Assembly (NCBI GenBank): GCA_964477205.1
Contig: CAYZDE010000003.1
Span: 1-42,948, forward strand
Reading direction: 5' to 3'
DNA: 42,948 bases
Origin: UBA93 sp964477205
GTDB taxonomy: Archaea; Micrarchaeota; Micrarchaeia; Norongarragalinales; Norongarragalinaceae
A model generated the notes under the pieces. The model searched no databases. It worked only from the letters and a program-made list of their open reading frames with translations, and had not been told where the DNA came from. Positions 33,301 through 41,466 of this stretch are shown here, piece after piece (position 1 is the first letter of the stretch; every line of letters starts with the position of its first letter). The position numbers and the translations under genes are program-made.

Positions 33301-36300
33301 CACTCGGCAACGGCGCTAACGGCGAGTACGAATTCGAGGACTTGCACCCGGTTTCGCCCGGAAAATTCCGCGTCATAGCGACTCGCGATGACTACGCGGA
33401 AGCGAGCATTGAAATCAGCGTTATCGCCAATGATTACTTGTCATTCAACCCGGACGCCTCGTCGCTAATCGTTCCCTGCACCGGCCTTTCATTGGAAGTC
33501 TCGAACGACCTCCTCGTTGACGCGTTGGTCACGACGGCATTCACGGATTCAGCCTGCATTACACTAACCGGCCCCGCCATTACGAACGAAGGCAACCACA
33601 CTTACTCGTTTAATGTTCCTAAAAAAGATTCAACCATACTATTCCTTGAGCCTTTGAAGAACGAGGATTGCTACCTCGCGTTCAACTCCGTACTCGAGGC
33701 TAGCGGCTCGGCTTTTTCGAAGACCGCTTGGGTGCGCGTTGACTGCAGCGAGTTGAACCCGACTCCTTCGCCGACCGCGCAAGCCAGTGAATGCTCTTCA
33801 GCTGACTGCGGGGCGTGCACCGAGGCAGAGTGCCTGCAATTAACCGGCTACTGCCAACCGGAGTACATTACCCTGCCCGATGGCAACCAGTCATTCCAAG
33901 GATGCATTCCCTTTGAAACAGTGGAGCCAACATGCTCTCCAGCGAATTGCTCTTATTGTAATGAAGCCGAGTGCGCCCAGTACGCCGAGTGCGAGGTATC
34001 CTACGCTTCCGGCTCGTTCGAGTGCCTGCAAGCGCAGCCTTTGGATTGTTCGCCGGGTAACTTTGACTTCTCGAACATGCTCGCGCGCAGACTCGGCCAA
34101 TACCACGCGAACTCACTCTTTAATCCGACGCTTGACAATATGCGCATTGCTTCTAGCGCGAGCAACCAAATAATGATTTCATCTTACGGCTACGCGTTCA
34201 CCGCGGGAGGCGTGGGTTGCACCCAGGAAGGAAACACGCTCTCGTGCGCGAAGCCCATTAACGCAATGTTCCCTGTGAACGGAATGGTCATCTCTATTCA
34301 AACAACTGCAATGCAAAACATCGACGTACTCGTCCATGACGAAAACGAAACCGGCTGCTTCGAGTTCGCAGAAGTGCACGGCGAAACGCGCTGGGGATTA
34401 AGCCGCCTCGCCGACGAGCTCAAGAGCGCATTACAAAAAACTATTTCCACTATTACCCTCTCGCCTGAGTCGCCGTACAAGACTTACTTAATAGTGTTCG
34501 ACGGCACGAATCCGGATTGCGTTGACTACGCGTGGGATAACGGCTTGAAGATGACGCCCAAGGAAGGCAAGGACACCTTGTCACTAAAGATTCAGCCCGC
34601 CGGTTACGCCGGATGGGGTGCAACGGGAAGCGCTTTCGTGAACTTAAAGGTAGTAGCCGAGGACTTCGACAATAAGGCATCGCAATACGCTTTGTTCGCG
34701 GTTCCCGCGCACGGAGACATAAAGGCGAACGAGCCGGTGTTCCTCACCGCGAACATGTTTGACACGACCACCACGATTAAAGGTGATGGCTTGCGCGTGA
34801 ACGGCGTCGCTACCTCCAATGAAATAAACTTGGGTGAAGCGGGAATGGCGTTCATCGAACCAGAGTCCGAGCAGTTCACTGTAACAGTTAATAAAGTGCC
34901 CGGCACCTTCGCCTTCAACTCATTCGAATCGACGGGAACATTCCAGGATTGGGTGCTCGGAATGCTCAATAACCAAGCGCTAACGCAAGCATCAACTACG
35001 CAGGAAGGCACTGAAGAAGGGGAATCAGAGGTAACATTGCCGTCGGCTACGGAAAGCGGATTGTTCTCGGTTTCCTTTGAGAACAAGGGAAGCGAAGAAG
35101 CCGAAGACGCTGTACTAGGCGGTTCAGTGCCCGGCGGCCTCGCTTGCAGCGGCACCAAGTGGTGCACTCCCGAGCAAGCCGAGCTCGCGGCTGAGGAAGT
35201 TGCCAAGGACTTACAGGAATTATACGGAGACTTCTATGAGAGCTTGGACAAAGTGGACTCGTCCGGAATCGTTGACGGTTCAACCGGAATATTCGAGCAA
35301 GCACTCAACGACGCGATGAACGATTACATCGGCAAGCAAGCGCAGTACCAAGCATGCAAGCAACTCGGCTTTAACCCGCTCACCCAGTTACAAGAGGATT
35401 GCGCGGAAGCATACTTCGGCCCGGGCTTGAACGCGAATCCGACCTCGTTCCAAGATCCGAATTACCCGTCACTCATCGCCCCGGTGCCGCAGACTTGGCA
35501 GGCACCGCAAGGATTCGGCGGCGTTTACGGAGACGCTTTTAGTCAAACCGCTTGCAACACGGAATTAATGAATTACGCTTTCGGCTCTTCACAGGCAGTC
35601 GGCTCGATGGGGCAAAACTTCTGGGGAACTTTCACCGGCCAAGTCACTACCGGTTTAACTCCTTACTCGGCTGAAGTCGCTTCCGGCGAGCCCATATTCT
35701 CAATGGACGGGCTCATCGTAATCATTCCAATGAAAGTCGCGGGCGTTGGAATAGTCCCGTACGCTTTCTCGTTCGATGAAACGCAAGCCCGAGCTCGCTT
35801 CGAGCGCAGCGAGTGGGTGAAAATCGGAGGCATTAACACTTTCATGGGTGGACCCGTTTACAGCCCGCGCCTTGGAAGCGTGCAATCCTTTTCGAACAAT
35901 CTAGCGCCTACTGCGCCGGCTTGGTATCAAAACGCGGGCGCGCTACCACTTCCGTATGCTGATGGAGAATACGGCATTGAATTCACGAGCGAAGTGAACT
36001 TGTACACTCTCAACAAGTACCCATTGATAATCGAGGAAGGCGCTTGCCCTGAATGCAAATACTGGGCGCAAACGCAGTTGCCGGAAGGCGGCTTGTTCCA
36101 AGGCGAAGCTCCAAGCTACCCGACCATTTACATACTTGAAGGGACCAGTTCCGGAGTAACATTAAATGGCGATTCGGTTCTTGTTGGCAGCGATGCTAAC
36201 TCGCAAGCAATACTCGCGTGCTTACTCGACGATGACAAGGCATTCAATGGAGAAACGGATTCAAACCTCTATGCGATTACTTGCGTTTCGGAGTCGTGCA

Positions 36301-36365
36301 CTTGCACTGAACCGTCTGTGGAAGATGGAACAAGCGAAGAAACAGAAGAACCCGTCGACGCCTAG
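30363..36365 (+). CDS. Giant membrane-anchored surface protein (2000 residues)
   Basis: The N-terminal cytoplasmic part (about residues 1-50, with YYSLMEGLQERGLPAVDWF) is followed by one membrane helix (about 55-75). About six carboxypeptidase-regulatory/Ig-like repeats begin near residues 76, 158, 254, 353, 437 and 525. A conserved central domain starts near 614 (FYLRVGDDE, HYRAYAEKNNLWYRNP). A Cys-rich tandem module spans about 1141-1232 (CSSADCGACTEAEC, then CSPANCSYCNEAEC). A large C-terminal region includes CSGTKWCTP near 1594 and CPECKYW near 1898. It ends in an acidic tail with no C-terminal anchor. ATG 30363 was preferred to an upstream start at 30345 because of TATA spacing and the GILDSVREG start. 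Structurally it resembles the 1125-residue neighbour and is probably extracellular. Its TAG stop overlaps the RtcB stop. Confidence 0.88.
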   Translation: MGILDSVREGAASFYTSIEEKYYSLMEGLQERGLPAVDWFVSPLENKGIPSLPAAVLLILLLCFGVFLAFAQPGASTLQVFVSSSGAPIAGAEVIVYSGSQEYSALTDAEGIASFESIEQREGALVRVSKAGYSTESESIDLTGNDSISLSLSTESQPQITVFVSDAEGNPVGGALVSFVDPSTAQPLEVTTDATGTAYLSFADENDLFNVRVSRGGFVSERVTCFASQNYCEIKLESESGSGSGSGGSMEPSGAVLITVKDESGSPLEGLVTLMDANSLNIISVKETQADGTAFFQGITTGLSVYLLVEPSNPNYLGYNGGLAGDYQTVAPSQTVEFIVALEPKAQGSSKQIRITVIDSDNEPIKGASVKLYSLESQLTLLDWEETDTAGEVVFEVQDGILAYASIYADGYLPHVERTIVPGDSKTIQLESLAAGNNALLKGLVYDADGEPVQKARVYALTSDGFALGVPFAETLEDGSVILDHLPFQELRLRAVKGSAHGASDAFTPTGEDDFEVIVELEPTYGFVHAKAVDASELGETVNALFEATIDGEVQASCQAEEGECTLEVRSNKQVFVKATASGYADSYSEGFTIATGQTRHQEIPMVPTSMANQLTIINFTMRDSDTGVLVQDLERGNYYDAVLTVNLPSGADKSGFYLRVGDDETVESGAALITYYTAPEGAEVTFGSDYYANASCDYWEQGDDEHKWLNFEFEDGFGVRALSARVFVRPTATKNDEAVFHYRAYAEKNNLWYRNPIDEELNYSESIPGKEYCHAETTTSEYAITQGSTSCNENACLSITLEKNGDYYANALDVPIGHSFSVLLDASFYSASDYPLLTVRAPNEQVIFQQAFFSNSTVQVNDYEFTRALELNDYGYSASGSLSAIAAVPSDYARLTFQLSDEQGVILNAERFVVVSGTGELTLGASPMQLIANDDSDLMLELYSGTLSIEDARLEIEETEGAPFNGLQNGDYYLIGDGSLGNGANGEYEFEDLHPVSPGKFRVIATRDDYAEASIEISVIANDYLSFNPDASSLIVPCTGLSLEVSNDLLVDALVTTAFTDSACITLTGPAITNEGNHTYSFNVPKKDSTILFLEPLKNEDCYLAFNSVLEASGSAFSKTAWVRVDCSELNPTPSPTAQASECSSADCGACTEAECLQLTGYCQPEYITLPDGNQSFQGCIPFETVEPTCSPANCSYCNEAECAQYAECEVSYASGSFECLQAQPLDCSPGNFDFSNMLARRLGQYHANSLFNPTLDNMRIASSASNQIMISSYGYAFTAGGVGCTQEGNTLSCAKPINAMFPVNGMVISIQTTAMQNIDVLVHDENETGCFEFAEVHGETRWGLSRLADELKSALQKTISTITLSPESPYKTYLIVFDGTNPDCVDYAWDNGLKMTPKEGKDTLSLKIQPAGYAGWGATGSAFVNLKVVAEDFDNKASQYALFAVPAHGDIKANEPVFLTANMFDTTTTIKGDGLRVNGVATSNEINLGEAGMAFIEPESEQFTVTVNKVPGTFAFNSFESTGTFQDWVLGMLNNQALTQASTTQEGTEEGESEVTLPSATESGLFSVSFENKGSEEAEDAVLGGSVPGGLACSGTKWCTPEQAELAAEEVAKDLQELYGDFYESLDKVDSSGIVDGSTGIFEQALNDAMNDYIGKQAQYQACKQLGFNPLTQLQEDCAEAYFGPGLNANPTSFQDPNYPSLIAPVPQTWQAPQGFGGVYGDAFSQTACNTELMNYAFGSSQAVGSMGQNFWGTFTGQVTTGLTPYSAEVASGEPIFSMDGLIVIIPMKVAGVGIVPYAFSFDETQARARFERSEWVKIGGINTFMGGPVYSPRLGSVQSFSNNLAPTAPAWYQNAGALPLPYADGEYGIEFTSEVNLYTLNKYPLIIEEGACPECKYWAQTQLPEGGLFQGEAPSYPTIYILEGTSSGVTLNGDSVLVGSDANSQAILACLLDDDKAFNGETDSNLYAITCVSESCTCTEPSVEDGTSEETEEPVDA

Positions 36366-37759
36366 CCCTTGATGACTCCAATGGGCTTTAACCGCGCAAC
36401 TATGGCACACAAGCCGGCGCGTTCCACCGCGCCCACGACTTCATCCACTTTCTTGTAAGCTCCGCCCGCTTCCTCGGCGAGAATACTCGTTTCAGTAGCG
36501 CGCACGGCAAGGCCGTTGGCTTCCATTTCTTTTTGCACGTCCGAGCCGCGGTACTCGCGTTTTGCCTGTGACCTACTCATCACGCGGCCGCTCCCGTGGC
36601 AAGTAGAACCCCACGACTCCTTAGCCCCCTCGAGCCCGCACAAGACGAACGAAGCCGTTTGCATACTACCCGGAATAATAACCGGTTGGCCAACCGCGCG
36701 GTAATCGGTTGGCACTTTGGGGTGGCCCTTCCAGAAGGCGCGCGTTGCTCCCTTGCGGTGAATGCATAGTTTTTGGCCTTCGTGCTCCTCGATTTTCGCG
36801 ATGTTATGGCAAACGTCGTACACCGCGCTCATTCCCAGTGACTCCCAATCCGAGTTGAAGGTTTTCTCGAATGTTTCGCGCACCCATTGCGCCATGCACT
36901 GGCGGTTAATGAATGCGTAGTTCACCGCGCACTTCATCGCTCCGAAGTAATCGTTTGCTTCGTCACTGCCTAAAGGAGCGCAGCACAATTCCTTGTCCGG
37001 CAACTCGATGTTGTACTTGCGAGAGGCGTCGAGCATCACGCGAATGTAATCCGAACAAATCTGGTGCCCGAACCCGCGAGAGCCCGAGTGAATCATGACG
37101 CAAGCTTGGCCTTCACGCAAGCCGAATGCTCTAGCCTTCTCCTCGTCGAATATTTTTTCGACTTCTTGAATCTCTATGAAGTGGTTGCCGCTTCCGAGCG
37201 TTCCCAATTGCGGCCTGCCCCGCTTGCGCGCCCGCGCGCTAATCTTTGAGTAATCCGCTCCGTCCATTCGGCCGTTTTCCTCGCAGTGTAAAGCGTCTTC
37301 CTTGATTGCGTAGCCCTTTTCAATTGCCCAATCCAAGCCGCCTTCCACCGCGTCGCCTAACTCGCGCTCTTCCAATCGCAATCGACCTTTAGAGCCGACT
37401 CCCGAAGGAATGTTCTCGAATAAGGCGTTCACTAATTCTTTCGCCTTTGCCCTAACGTCGGAAGCTTCGAGGTCCGTGCGCAGCAAGCGCATCCCACAAT
37501 TAATATCATATCCGACACCGCCTGGCGAAATGATTCCCCCGTCCATTCGAAACGCGGCAACGCCTCCTATCGGGAAACCGTACCCACTGTGGCCGTCGGG
37601 CATGACCATTGCCTTTCCCTCCAGGCCCGGCAGTTTGGAAACATTATCTATTTGACCGATGGTGCGGTCGCTTTGAATTTTCGCTAGCATTGATTCGTTG
37701 GCGTAGATGCGAACCTTCTCGTTTTCGAAAACGCAATCCCTAACCTTCTTGAATTCCAT
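36362..37759 (-). CDS. rtcB: RNA-splicing ligase RtcB
   Basis: RtcB joins tRNA exon halves after intron removal, linking 2',3'-cyclic phosphate and 5'-OH ends with GTP and Mn2+. The 465-residue protein has GVGYDINCGMR (Asp and Cys metal ligands), GSGNHFIE, MIHSGSRGFGHQ, CHNIAKIEEH and HRKGATRAF, whose His is the guanylation site. There is no intein. ATG 37759 was chosen because GGGAGG lies about 9 bases upstream and the protein then begins EFKKVRDCVF. It starts four bases after the end of the SelB-like gene, so it is the last gene of that operon. An archaeal tRNA-processing enzyme beside a translation-factor relative is a sensible pairing. Confidence 0.97.
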   Translation of the reverse strand: MEFKKVRDCVFENEKVRIYANESMLAKIQSDRTIGQIDNVSKLPGLEGKAMVMPDGHSGYGFPIGGVAAFRMDGGIISPGGVGYDINCGMRLLRTDLEASDVRAKAKELVNALFENIPSGVGSKGRLRLEERELGDAVEGGLDWAIEKGYAIKEDALHCEENGRMDGADYSKISARARKRGRPQLGTLGSGNHFIEIQEVEKIFDEEKARAFGLREGQACVMIHSGSRGFGHQICSDYIRVMLDASRKYNIELPDKELCCAPLGSDEANDYFGAMKCAVNYAFINRQCMAQWVRETFEKTFNSDWESLGMSAVYDVCHNIAKIEEHEGQKLCIHRKGATRAFWKGHPKVPTDYRAVGQPVIIPGSMQTASFVLCGLEGAKESWGSTCHGSGRVMSRSQAKREYRGSDVQKEMEANGLAVRATETSILAEEAGGAYKKVDEVVGAVERAGLCAIVARLKPIGVIKG

Positions 37760-37763
37760 TAGT

Positions 37764-38672
37764 TCACGCCTCCCTGGCAACGCCAACAACCCGTGGCATC
37801 ACCTTGTTCAAGTCGCATAGTGCAATCGCTTCCTTGTCAAAGGCAATCGGCTGCTTGAATCGAATAATTGCGCGCGCCGTCCCCCCGGCTTTCAACCCGT
37901 CTACTTCGCAGGCAACGGATTGCAAGCCGACGAACGCGTGCAAGTGCTTTGAATCCGCAGCGAATTTTGACGCTTTAACCTCGCATTCGAGCTCGGTGAC
38001 GCTGCGGAGCGGCTCGATTGTGAGTACTTGACCGCGCTTTATTTCCTCCGGGTTCGAGCCCTTGAAGCACAATCCAACTCGGCTCCCCGGCCCGGCTTCT
38101 TTTTGGTCTTCGTCCTGTAATTGAATCGAGCGCACTTCAATGCGCTTCCCACTAGGGTTGGCAACGAGCTTGTCGTGCACTCGCACGGTGCCCCGCTCTA
38201 CGAATCCAAGGAGCACGTTCCCGAGGCCTTTCACCGCGAAACTGGAATCAATGAGCACCTTCAAGTCGCCTTCGTGCGCCTTTAGTTCTCTTGTTCGCGC
38301 CCATTCCAATGCCTCGTCATTCGCCTTTACTTCGTATGCCTCTGCAACGGTTCCTTTAGCGTATTGTTCGATTCCATATTCCGTGGCAAAGCAGCCTTCC
38401 TTCTTATCGAGCAAGTCTAGGGCTACGAGCGCTTCGCCAAGAGCGGCGTCCGCAGTGTCGTGCGCTACCACCACGAAATCCGATAAGTTCAAGCAATACA
38501 TTAACGGCGCTAGCTTTTCGGGCCAGCGGAACGGCTCGCAAGCAGTGATTATTTTCTCGTGAACAATAGAATGCCACAATCGGTAGTCACTCTCTCCGCC
38601 TTTCTTACCGAATTCCTTGCAGAACTCGCTCGCGCGCGACCCAATAACGCAAACCGTGGAATTAAGCTTCAT
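37764..38672 (-). CDS. SelB-like elongation-factor homologue with degenerate G domain
   Basis: A 302-residue protein whose second half matches domains II and III of SelB/EF-Tu-type factors: FAVKGLGNVLLGFVERGTVRVHDKL, GSRVGLCFKGSNPEEIKRGQVL, and a C-terminal beta-barrel with ARAIIRFKQPIAF. The first 110 residues fit the position of the GTPase domain, but there is no GxxxxGK[ST] loop and no NKxD motif, so it probably does not hydrolyse GTP. It agrees with the archaeal SelB-like family (aSelBL) described as having lost GTPase motifs. ATG 38672 has AAAGGGTG upstream; a GTG at 38681 lies inside that spacing. It is followed by rtcB after four bases. The role is unknown; tRNA binding is inferred. 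Confidence 0.8.
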   Translation of the reverse strand: MKLNSTVCVIGSRASEFCKEFGKKGGESDYRLWHSIVHEKIITACEPFRWPEKLAPLMYCLNLSDFVVVAHDTADAALGEALVALDLLDKKEGCFATEYGIEQYAKGTVAEAYEVKANDEALEWARTRELKAHEGDLKVLIDSSFAVKGLGNVLLGFVERGTVRVHDKLVANPSGKRIEVRSIQLQDEDQKEAGPGSRVGLCFKGSNPEEIKRGQVLTIEPLRSVTELECEVKASKFAADSKHLHAFVGLQSVACEVDGLKAGGTARAIIRFKQPIAFDKEAIALCDLNKVMPRVVGVAREA

Positions 38673-38699
38673 TGCATACACCCTTTGGGCGCGTGCGAA

Positions 38700-39212
38700 T
38701 TAAAAGGGTAACGCGCGCTTGGCGAGGCCTATTGCCGAGCCGCCTATTAGTGCGGTCGCGAATTGCATTACTCCCATGGCCGCGACTATCGCGGCGGGCA
38801 CGAGGCCGAACGCGTTCAAAGCTAAGGCAGAAGCAAACAACAACGTTGTTTTGGCTGCAGAAGATGCTACGAGCGCACTCCAATAGCCGAGCCGTCTCTC
38901 TAGCGATTTCATGCCTTGGACTAGAGCGGCGTTGCCCAGCCAAATGAACGGGACCATTAATGCGAGGAACGGGGTGAACGAGCCGAATAGCAAGCCGTAA
39001 GTAATAACGCCTAGTGACGGCAATGCAATGATTGGCAAAGCCTTCCACGCTTCTTTCTCCAGTGCAACTCCGACTAGCAATGCGTTAACCACGGAACCGA
39101 CCAGCAATTGCGGGCCTTGGAATACGAACGGGATAAAGAAAGCGGCGAACGAAGAGGCGAGCAGCCACTTGTACTCGTTTACCGAACTCCACTGAAATTC
39201 ATTAATGAACAT
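38700..39212 (-). CDS. Small integral membrane protein, possible transporter S-component-like
   Basis: A 170-residue protein with about five predicted transmembrane helices. The segment LLVGSVVNALLV, then ALPSLGVITYGLLFG and PFIWLGNAALV, resembles a small membrane family sometimes mislabelled iron hydrogenase and similar in layout to ECF transporter S components. That resemblance is from memory and the substrate is unknown. It lies five bases after the SpoIIM-family gene and 27 bases before the SelB-like gene on the same strand, so it looks like a middle gene of that operon. Confidence 0.65.
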   Translation of the reverse strand: MFINEFQWSSVNEYKWLLASSFAAFFIPFVFQGPQLLVGSVVNALLVGVALEKEAWKALPIIALPSLGVITYGLLFGSFTPFLALMVPFIWLGNAALVQGMKSLERRLGYWSALVASSAAKTTLLFASALALNAFGLVPAAIVAAMGVMQFATALIGGSAIGLAKRALPF

Positions 39213-39217
39213 AGGCT

Positions 39218-39862
39218 TTAGTAACTCCCTTCTAATAACGCACCAAACCCTATTAACAGTATTGCGGCTAGGGCGAGCAAGCCCGCGTCCAATAACGCTT
39301 GCTTGAACCCTCCCTTTTTGTGCTTCCCGCGCATTAATGCAACGCTGATTATGCCTCCTGAAAGGCTGCCGACAAAGTAACCCGCTAGCTCAAGTGAGCC
39401 GTGTGGAACTAGGCCCATGAATCCGATTATGCCTCCCACGATGCCCGACTCTAATATTTTACTGCCTAGAACCACTCCGATGACCGAGGCATTCCAAAGC
39501 AGTAAGTAAATGCTGCCTATTCCATACAATAAGCAGAAGCCGAACATCAAAGCGAGTACTCCCAGGTTATGAGAGAATAAGCCCAAAACCGCTCCTGAAT
39601 CAAATGCCCTCCCGGTCAAGGCGCCTATTGCATTAACTTCCGAGATTTGCGACTCGAACAGCGTTGCCGAAGCGCCCGAAATCAAGAATGCCGAAGAAGC
39701 AATTCAAACCGGAAGCGCTGCAAAAACGATTATCCCCCCGTCAAGCGAAGGGAGCGCATAGGAAACTATTATTGCAATTGAAGCAAACAAAGCCCCGAGT
39801 ATGGCTGACGCCGCCGGCTCGTGCCTGACCTTATTCGGCGTTATCAAGTAATCGAGTACCAT
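39218..39862 (-). CDS. SpoIIM-family membrane protein with in-frame TGA
   Basis: Read from ATG 39862, the frame starts VLDYLITPNKVRHEP and a membrane helix, typical of archaeal SpoIIM-family (DUF95) proteins. It reaches FAALPV, meets TGA at 39706-39704, and continues unshifted as IASSAFLISGASA to a full C-terminal part with LLLWNASVIGVVLGS and LVPHGSLELAGYF. Read through, it is about 214 codons, close to the family norm. A shorter product could start at ATG 39685 (155 residues) but would lack the conserved N terminus. The family has about five helices and is linked to membrane remodelling in bacteria and of unknown role in archaea. It is the first gene of the operon with the SelB-like protein and RtcB. 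Confidence 0.8.
39704..39706 (-). other. In-frame opal codon in the SpoIIM-family gene
   Basis: TGA occurs between ALPV and IASSAF with the frame unchanged on both sides. TGA is an ordinary stop elsewhere in the window (spt5, DP1 and the 1387-residue surface protein), so it is not a general tryptophan codon. A base error or a real nonsense change (for example CGA or TGG to TGA) is the simplest reading. Confidence 0.8.
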
Positions 39863-39936
39863 GTTACTATTGTTTACTCACGCGCTGCATTTAAAAGTTT
39901 TAACACCCTAACCCCAGAACAGGTGATTCATACCAT

Positions 39937-40116
39937 ATGGCTCCGAATATCAACAAGGAAAAGTGCGTTGGCTGCGGCGCTTGCGTGAACGCGTGCCCGG
40001 TAGCCGTGCTGGAAGTGAAGGACGGGAAGGCAATTGTAGTGAACGCAGAAGCCTGCCTGGGATGCCGCGCGTGCCAGAACGCTTGCCCGCACGAAGCCGT
40101 CAGCTTCGATGAGTAA
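39937..40116 (+). CDS. 2[4Fe-4S] ferredoxin
   Basis: A 59-residue electron carrier with two complete cluster-binding motifs, CVGCGACVNACP and CLGCRACQNACP, each CxxCxxCxxxCP. This is the small bacterial/archaeal-type ferredoxin that serves oxidoreductases such as pyruvate:ferredoxin oxidoreductase; no partner enzyme is in the window. ATG 39937 follows AGGTGATT at 39921-39928 with about eight bases spacing. It stands alone, divergent from the SpoIIM-family gene, and is followed by a T-rich terminator. Confidence 0.95.
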   Translation: MAPNINKEKCVGCGACVNACPVAVLEVKDGKAIVVNAEACLGCRACQNACPHEAVSFDE

Positions 40117-40122
40117 CCCCAC

Positions 40123-40144
40123 TTGTTTTTAACTTCTTTTTCTT
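40123..40144 (+). terminator. T-rich terminator after ferredoxin
   Basis: TTGTTTTTAACTTCTTTTTCTT starts seven bases after the ferredoxin stop. Two runs of five T's with no hairpin fit archaeal intrinsic termination. Confidence 0.55.
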
Positions 40145-40158
40145 AATCCATTCGAATA

Positions 40159-40875
40159 ATGAAACGCGAGGCAATATTCCTAATACTTTTTTTCTCTACC
40201 TTAGCAATTGCAATACCCGGGCCGCAACCCGCTAATGCCACGAAGGACACTAATGAGTCGTACGGAGGGTACTCGACGAATTACAATTACACCCCCGCCG
40301 GGGGCGCGGAAACGAATTACGATTTAGTTTCGTCAATGCAATCCCAAGCTTGGGCCGGATTCTACGGGAACTTGAGTGCCTTCGTGGTCCTCAAGGACTT
40401 AAGCGGCGACACATTCCACTCGTGGTCCCCCGCCACGGTGACCGGCACGGTCTACGCAACCACCTCATCGAACCCTGATTGGGCTAGCGTCAACAATGAC
40501 ATTTCAGCTTCAACCGTGGATGAGTTATGGGACTTCGGGGATTGGAGCGACAACGCGTCTTCCTCCTTCACCGCGAACGCTAACACTGAATTCTCAATCG
40601 GAACAGGCCTCGGCTCGGTAACCATCGCAGCGAACACCCGCGACAAACTCAACACGAACACCGCAGGCGCCCCCTCATCAGGCATATTCGAAGAAGTATT
40701 ACTCTCCGACTCGGCTGCGCCGAGTAAGCAAAACATAATCTTCACTTGCATCATGGACGGCTTGCAGACGGCTTTCGACTCCCAGTCAACCGCCCACTTC
40801 CAGTTACTGGTCCCAAACAACCAAGTGAACGCCACGCAAACCGATTCGTACTACTTCTACACGCAAATAAACTGA
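40159..40875 (+). CDS. Secreted protein with WxGFYGN domain
   Basis: A 238-residue protein with an N-terminal signal (REAIFLILFFSTLAIA). The mature part has WAGFYGNLSAFVVLKD, then GTVYATTSSNPDW and later IIFTCIMDGLQTAFDSQ and FQLLVPN. The WxGFYGN opening, a domain with a D-x-S-G-x-T core, and GxVYA recur in archaeal secreted proteins encoded beside surface-layer or pseudopilin genes; I know of no firm function. It has no C-terminal anchor. The next gene, 43 bases downstream, encodes a surface protein with beta-helix repeats, and the pair may be exported together. Confidence 0.7.
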   Translation: MKREAIFLILFFSTLAIAIPGPQPANATKDTNESYGGYSTNYNYTPAGGAETNYDLVSSMQSQAWAGFYGNLSAFVVLKDLSGDTFHSWSPATVTGTVYATTSSNPDWASVNNDISASTVDELWDFGDWSDNASSSFTANANTEFSIGTGLGSVTIAANTRDKLNTNTAGAPSSGIFEEVLLSDSAAPSKQNIIFTCIMDGLQTAFDSQSTAHFQLLVPNNQVNATQTDSYYFYTQIN

Positions 40876-40918
40876 TTTTTAAACGATTTCGCAGTAAACA
40901 ATGCGAGTGGGAATTTAA

Positions 40919-41466
40919 TTGAGTAGGAGGTCAATAGCAGTAGCCCTATTAGTGTCCGTTATTCTAGTCGGAAGCATCGCAAACTTATTCCCAATTTTGA
41001 TTTCAAGCCCTGGCGAGCACGCAGCCTTCACCTTTAACGGGGGAGGAATACTCGAATCCGCTTTCTTCAAAGCGAATTCCACGCGCGAATTAACGGTGAG
41101 CGTTTACGCCTCGGAACTCGGCGAGCCCTCCGGTAACACGCTTTGCACCGCATCGTTTCCGCCCGTAAACGGGCTAGGAGTCGCTCACTTTCAGGATTGC
41201 GCGCTCGAAGAAGGCGATTACTTCCTCGTGATGAGCGACGCCTCCGCAAGCCCATCCAACCAATCAATCGTGTACTACGCCATAGGCAATGGAACGCAAG
41301 CGCATTACTTCGACGGCTCGGCGTGGCACCCCATCGAATCAAGCGCTTCCACGCTCACCCTCTCTTGGGCCGCTTCAGCTAGCCCAACGCCCCAGCCAAC
41401 GCCAGGCCTCGCTGAAGTAGGGACTGACGAACCGTTGTACATGGAAATCGATGATTACTTGAACAA
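40919..41466 (+). CDS. Surface protein, N-terminal part before the assembly gap
   Basis: An open frame from TTG 40919 to the start of the N run. It encodes an N-terminal membrane or signal segment (IAVALLVSVILVGSIA) and a beta-rich domain with FNGGGILESAFFK and a Cys pair (TLCTASF, QDCALEEGDY). A Pro/Thr linker (SPTPQPTPG) and DEPLYMEIDDYLNN follow. TTG was chosen because GAGTGGG stands about 8 bases upstream and no ATG is near. The sequence across the gap is missing. The frame after it is the same if the gap is a multiple of three, so this is probably the start of the NosD-like protein that follows. Confidence 0.65.

Noticed and set aside
34604..35206. Open frame antisense to the giant surface protein (200 residues)
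   Set aside because: It has no recognisable domain and no start signal; the forward frame is continuous for 2000 codons.
38800..39048. Arg-rich open frame inside the small membrane-protein gene
   Set aside because: It is in another frame of the same strand with an Arg/Ser-rich composition and no start signal, while the membrane protein fits the operon spacing.
39686..39862. Separate small gene upstream of the SpoIIM-family protein
   Set aside because: The 52 residues before the TGA match the N terminus of the SpoIIM family and are in frame with the rest, so it is one gene with a nonsense codon.
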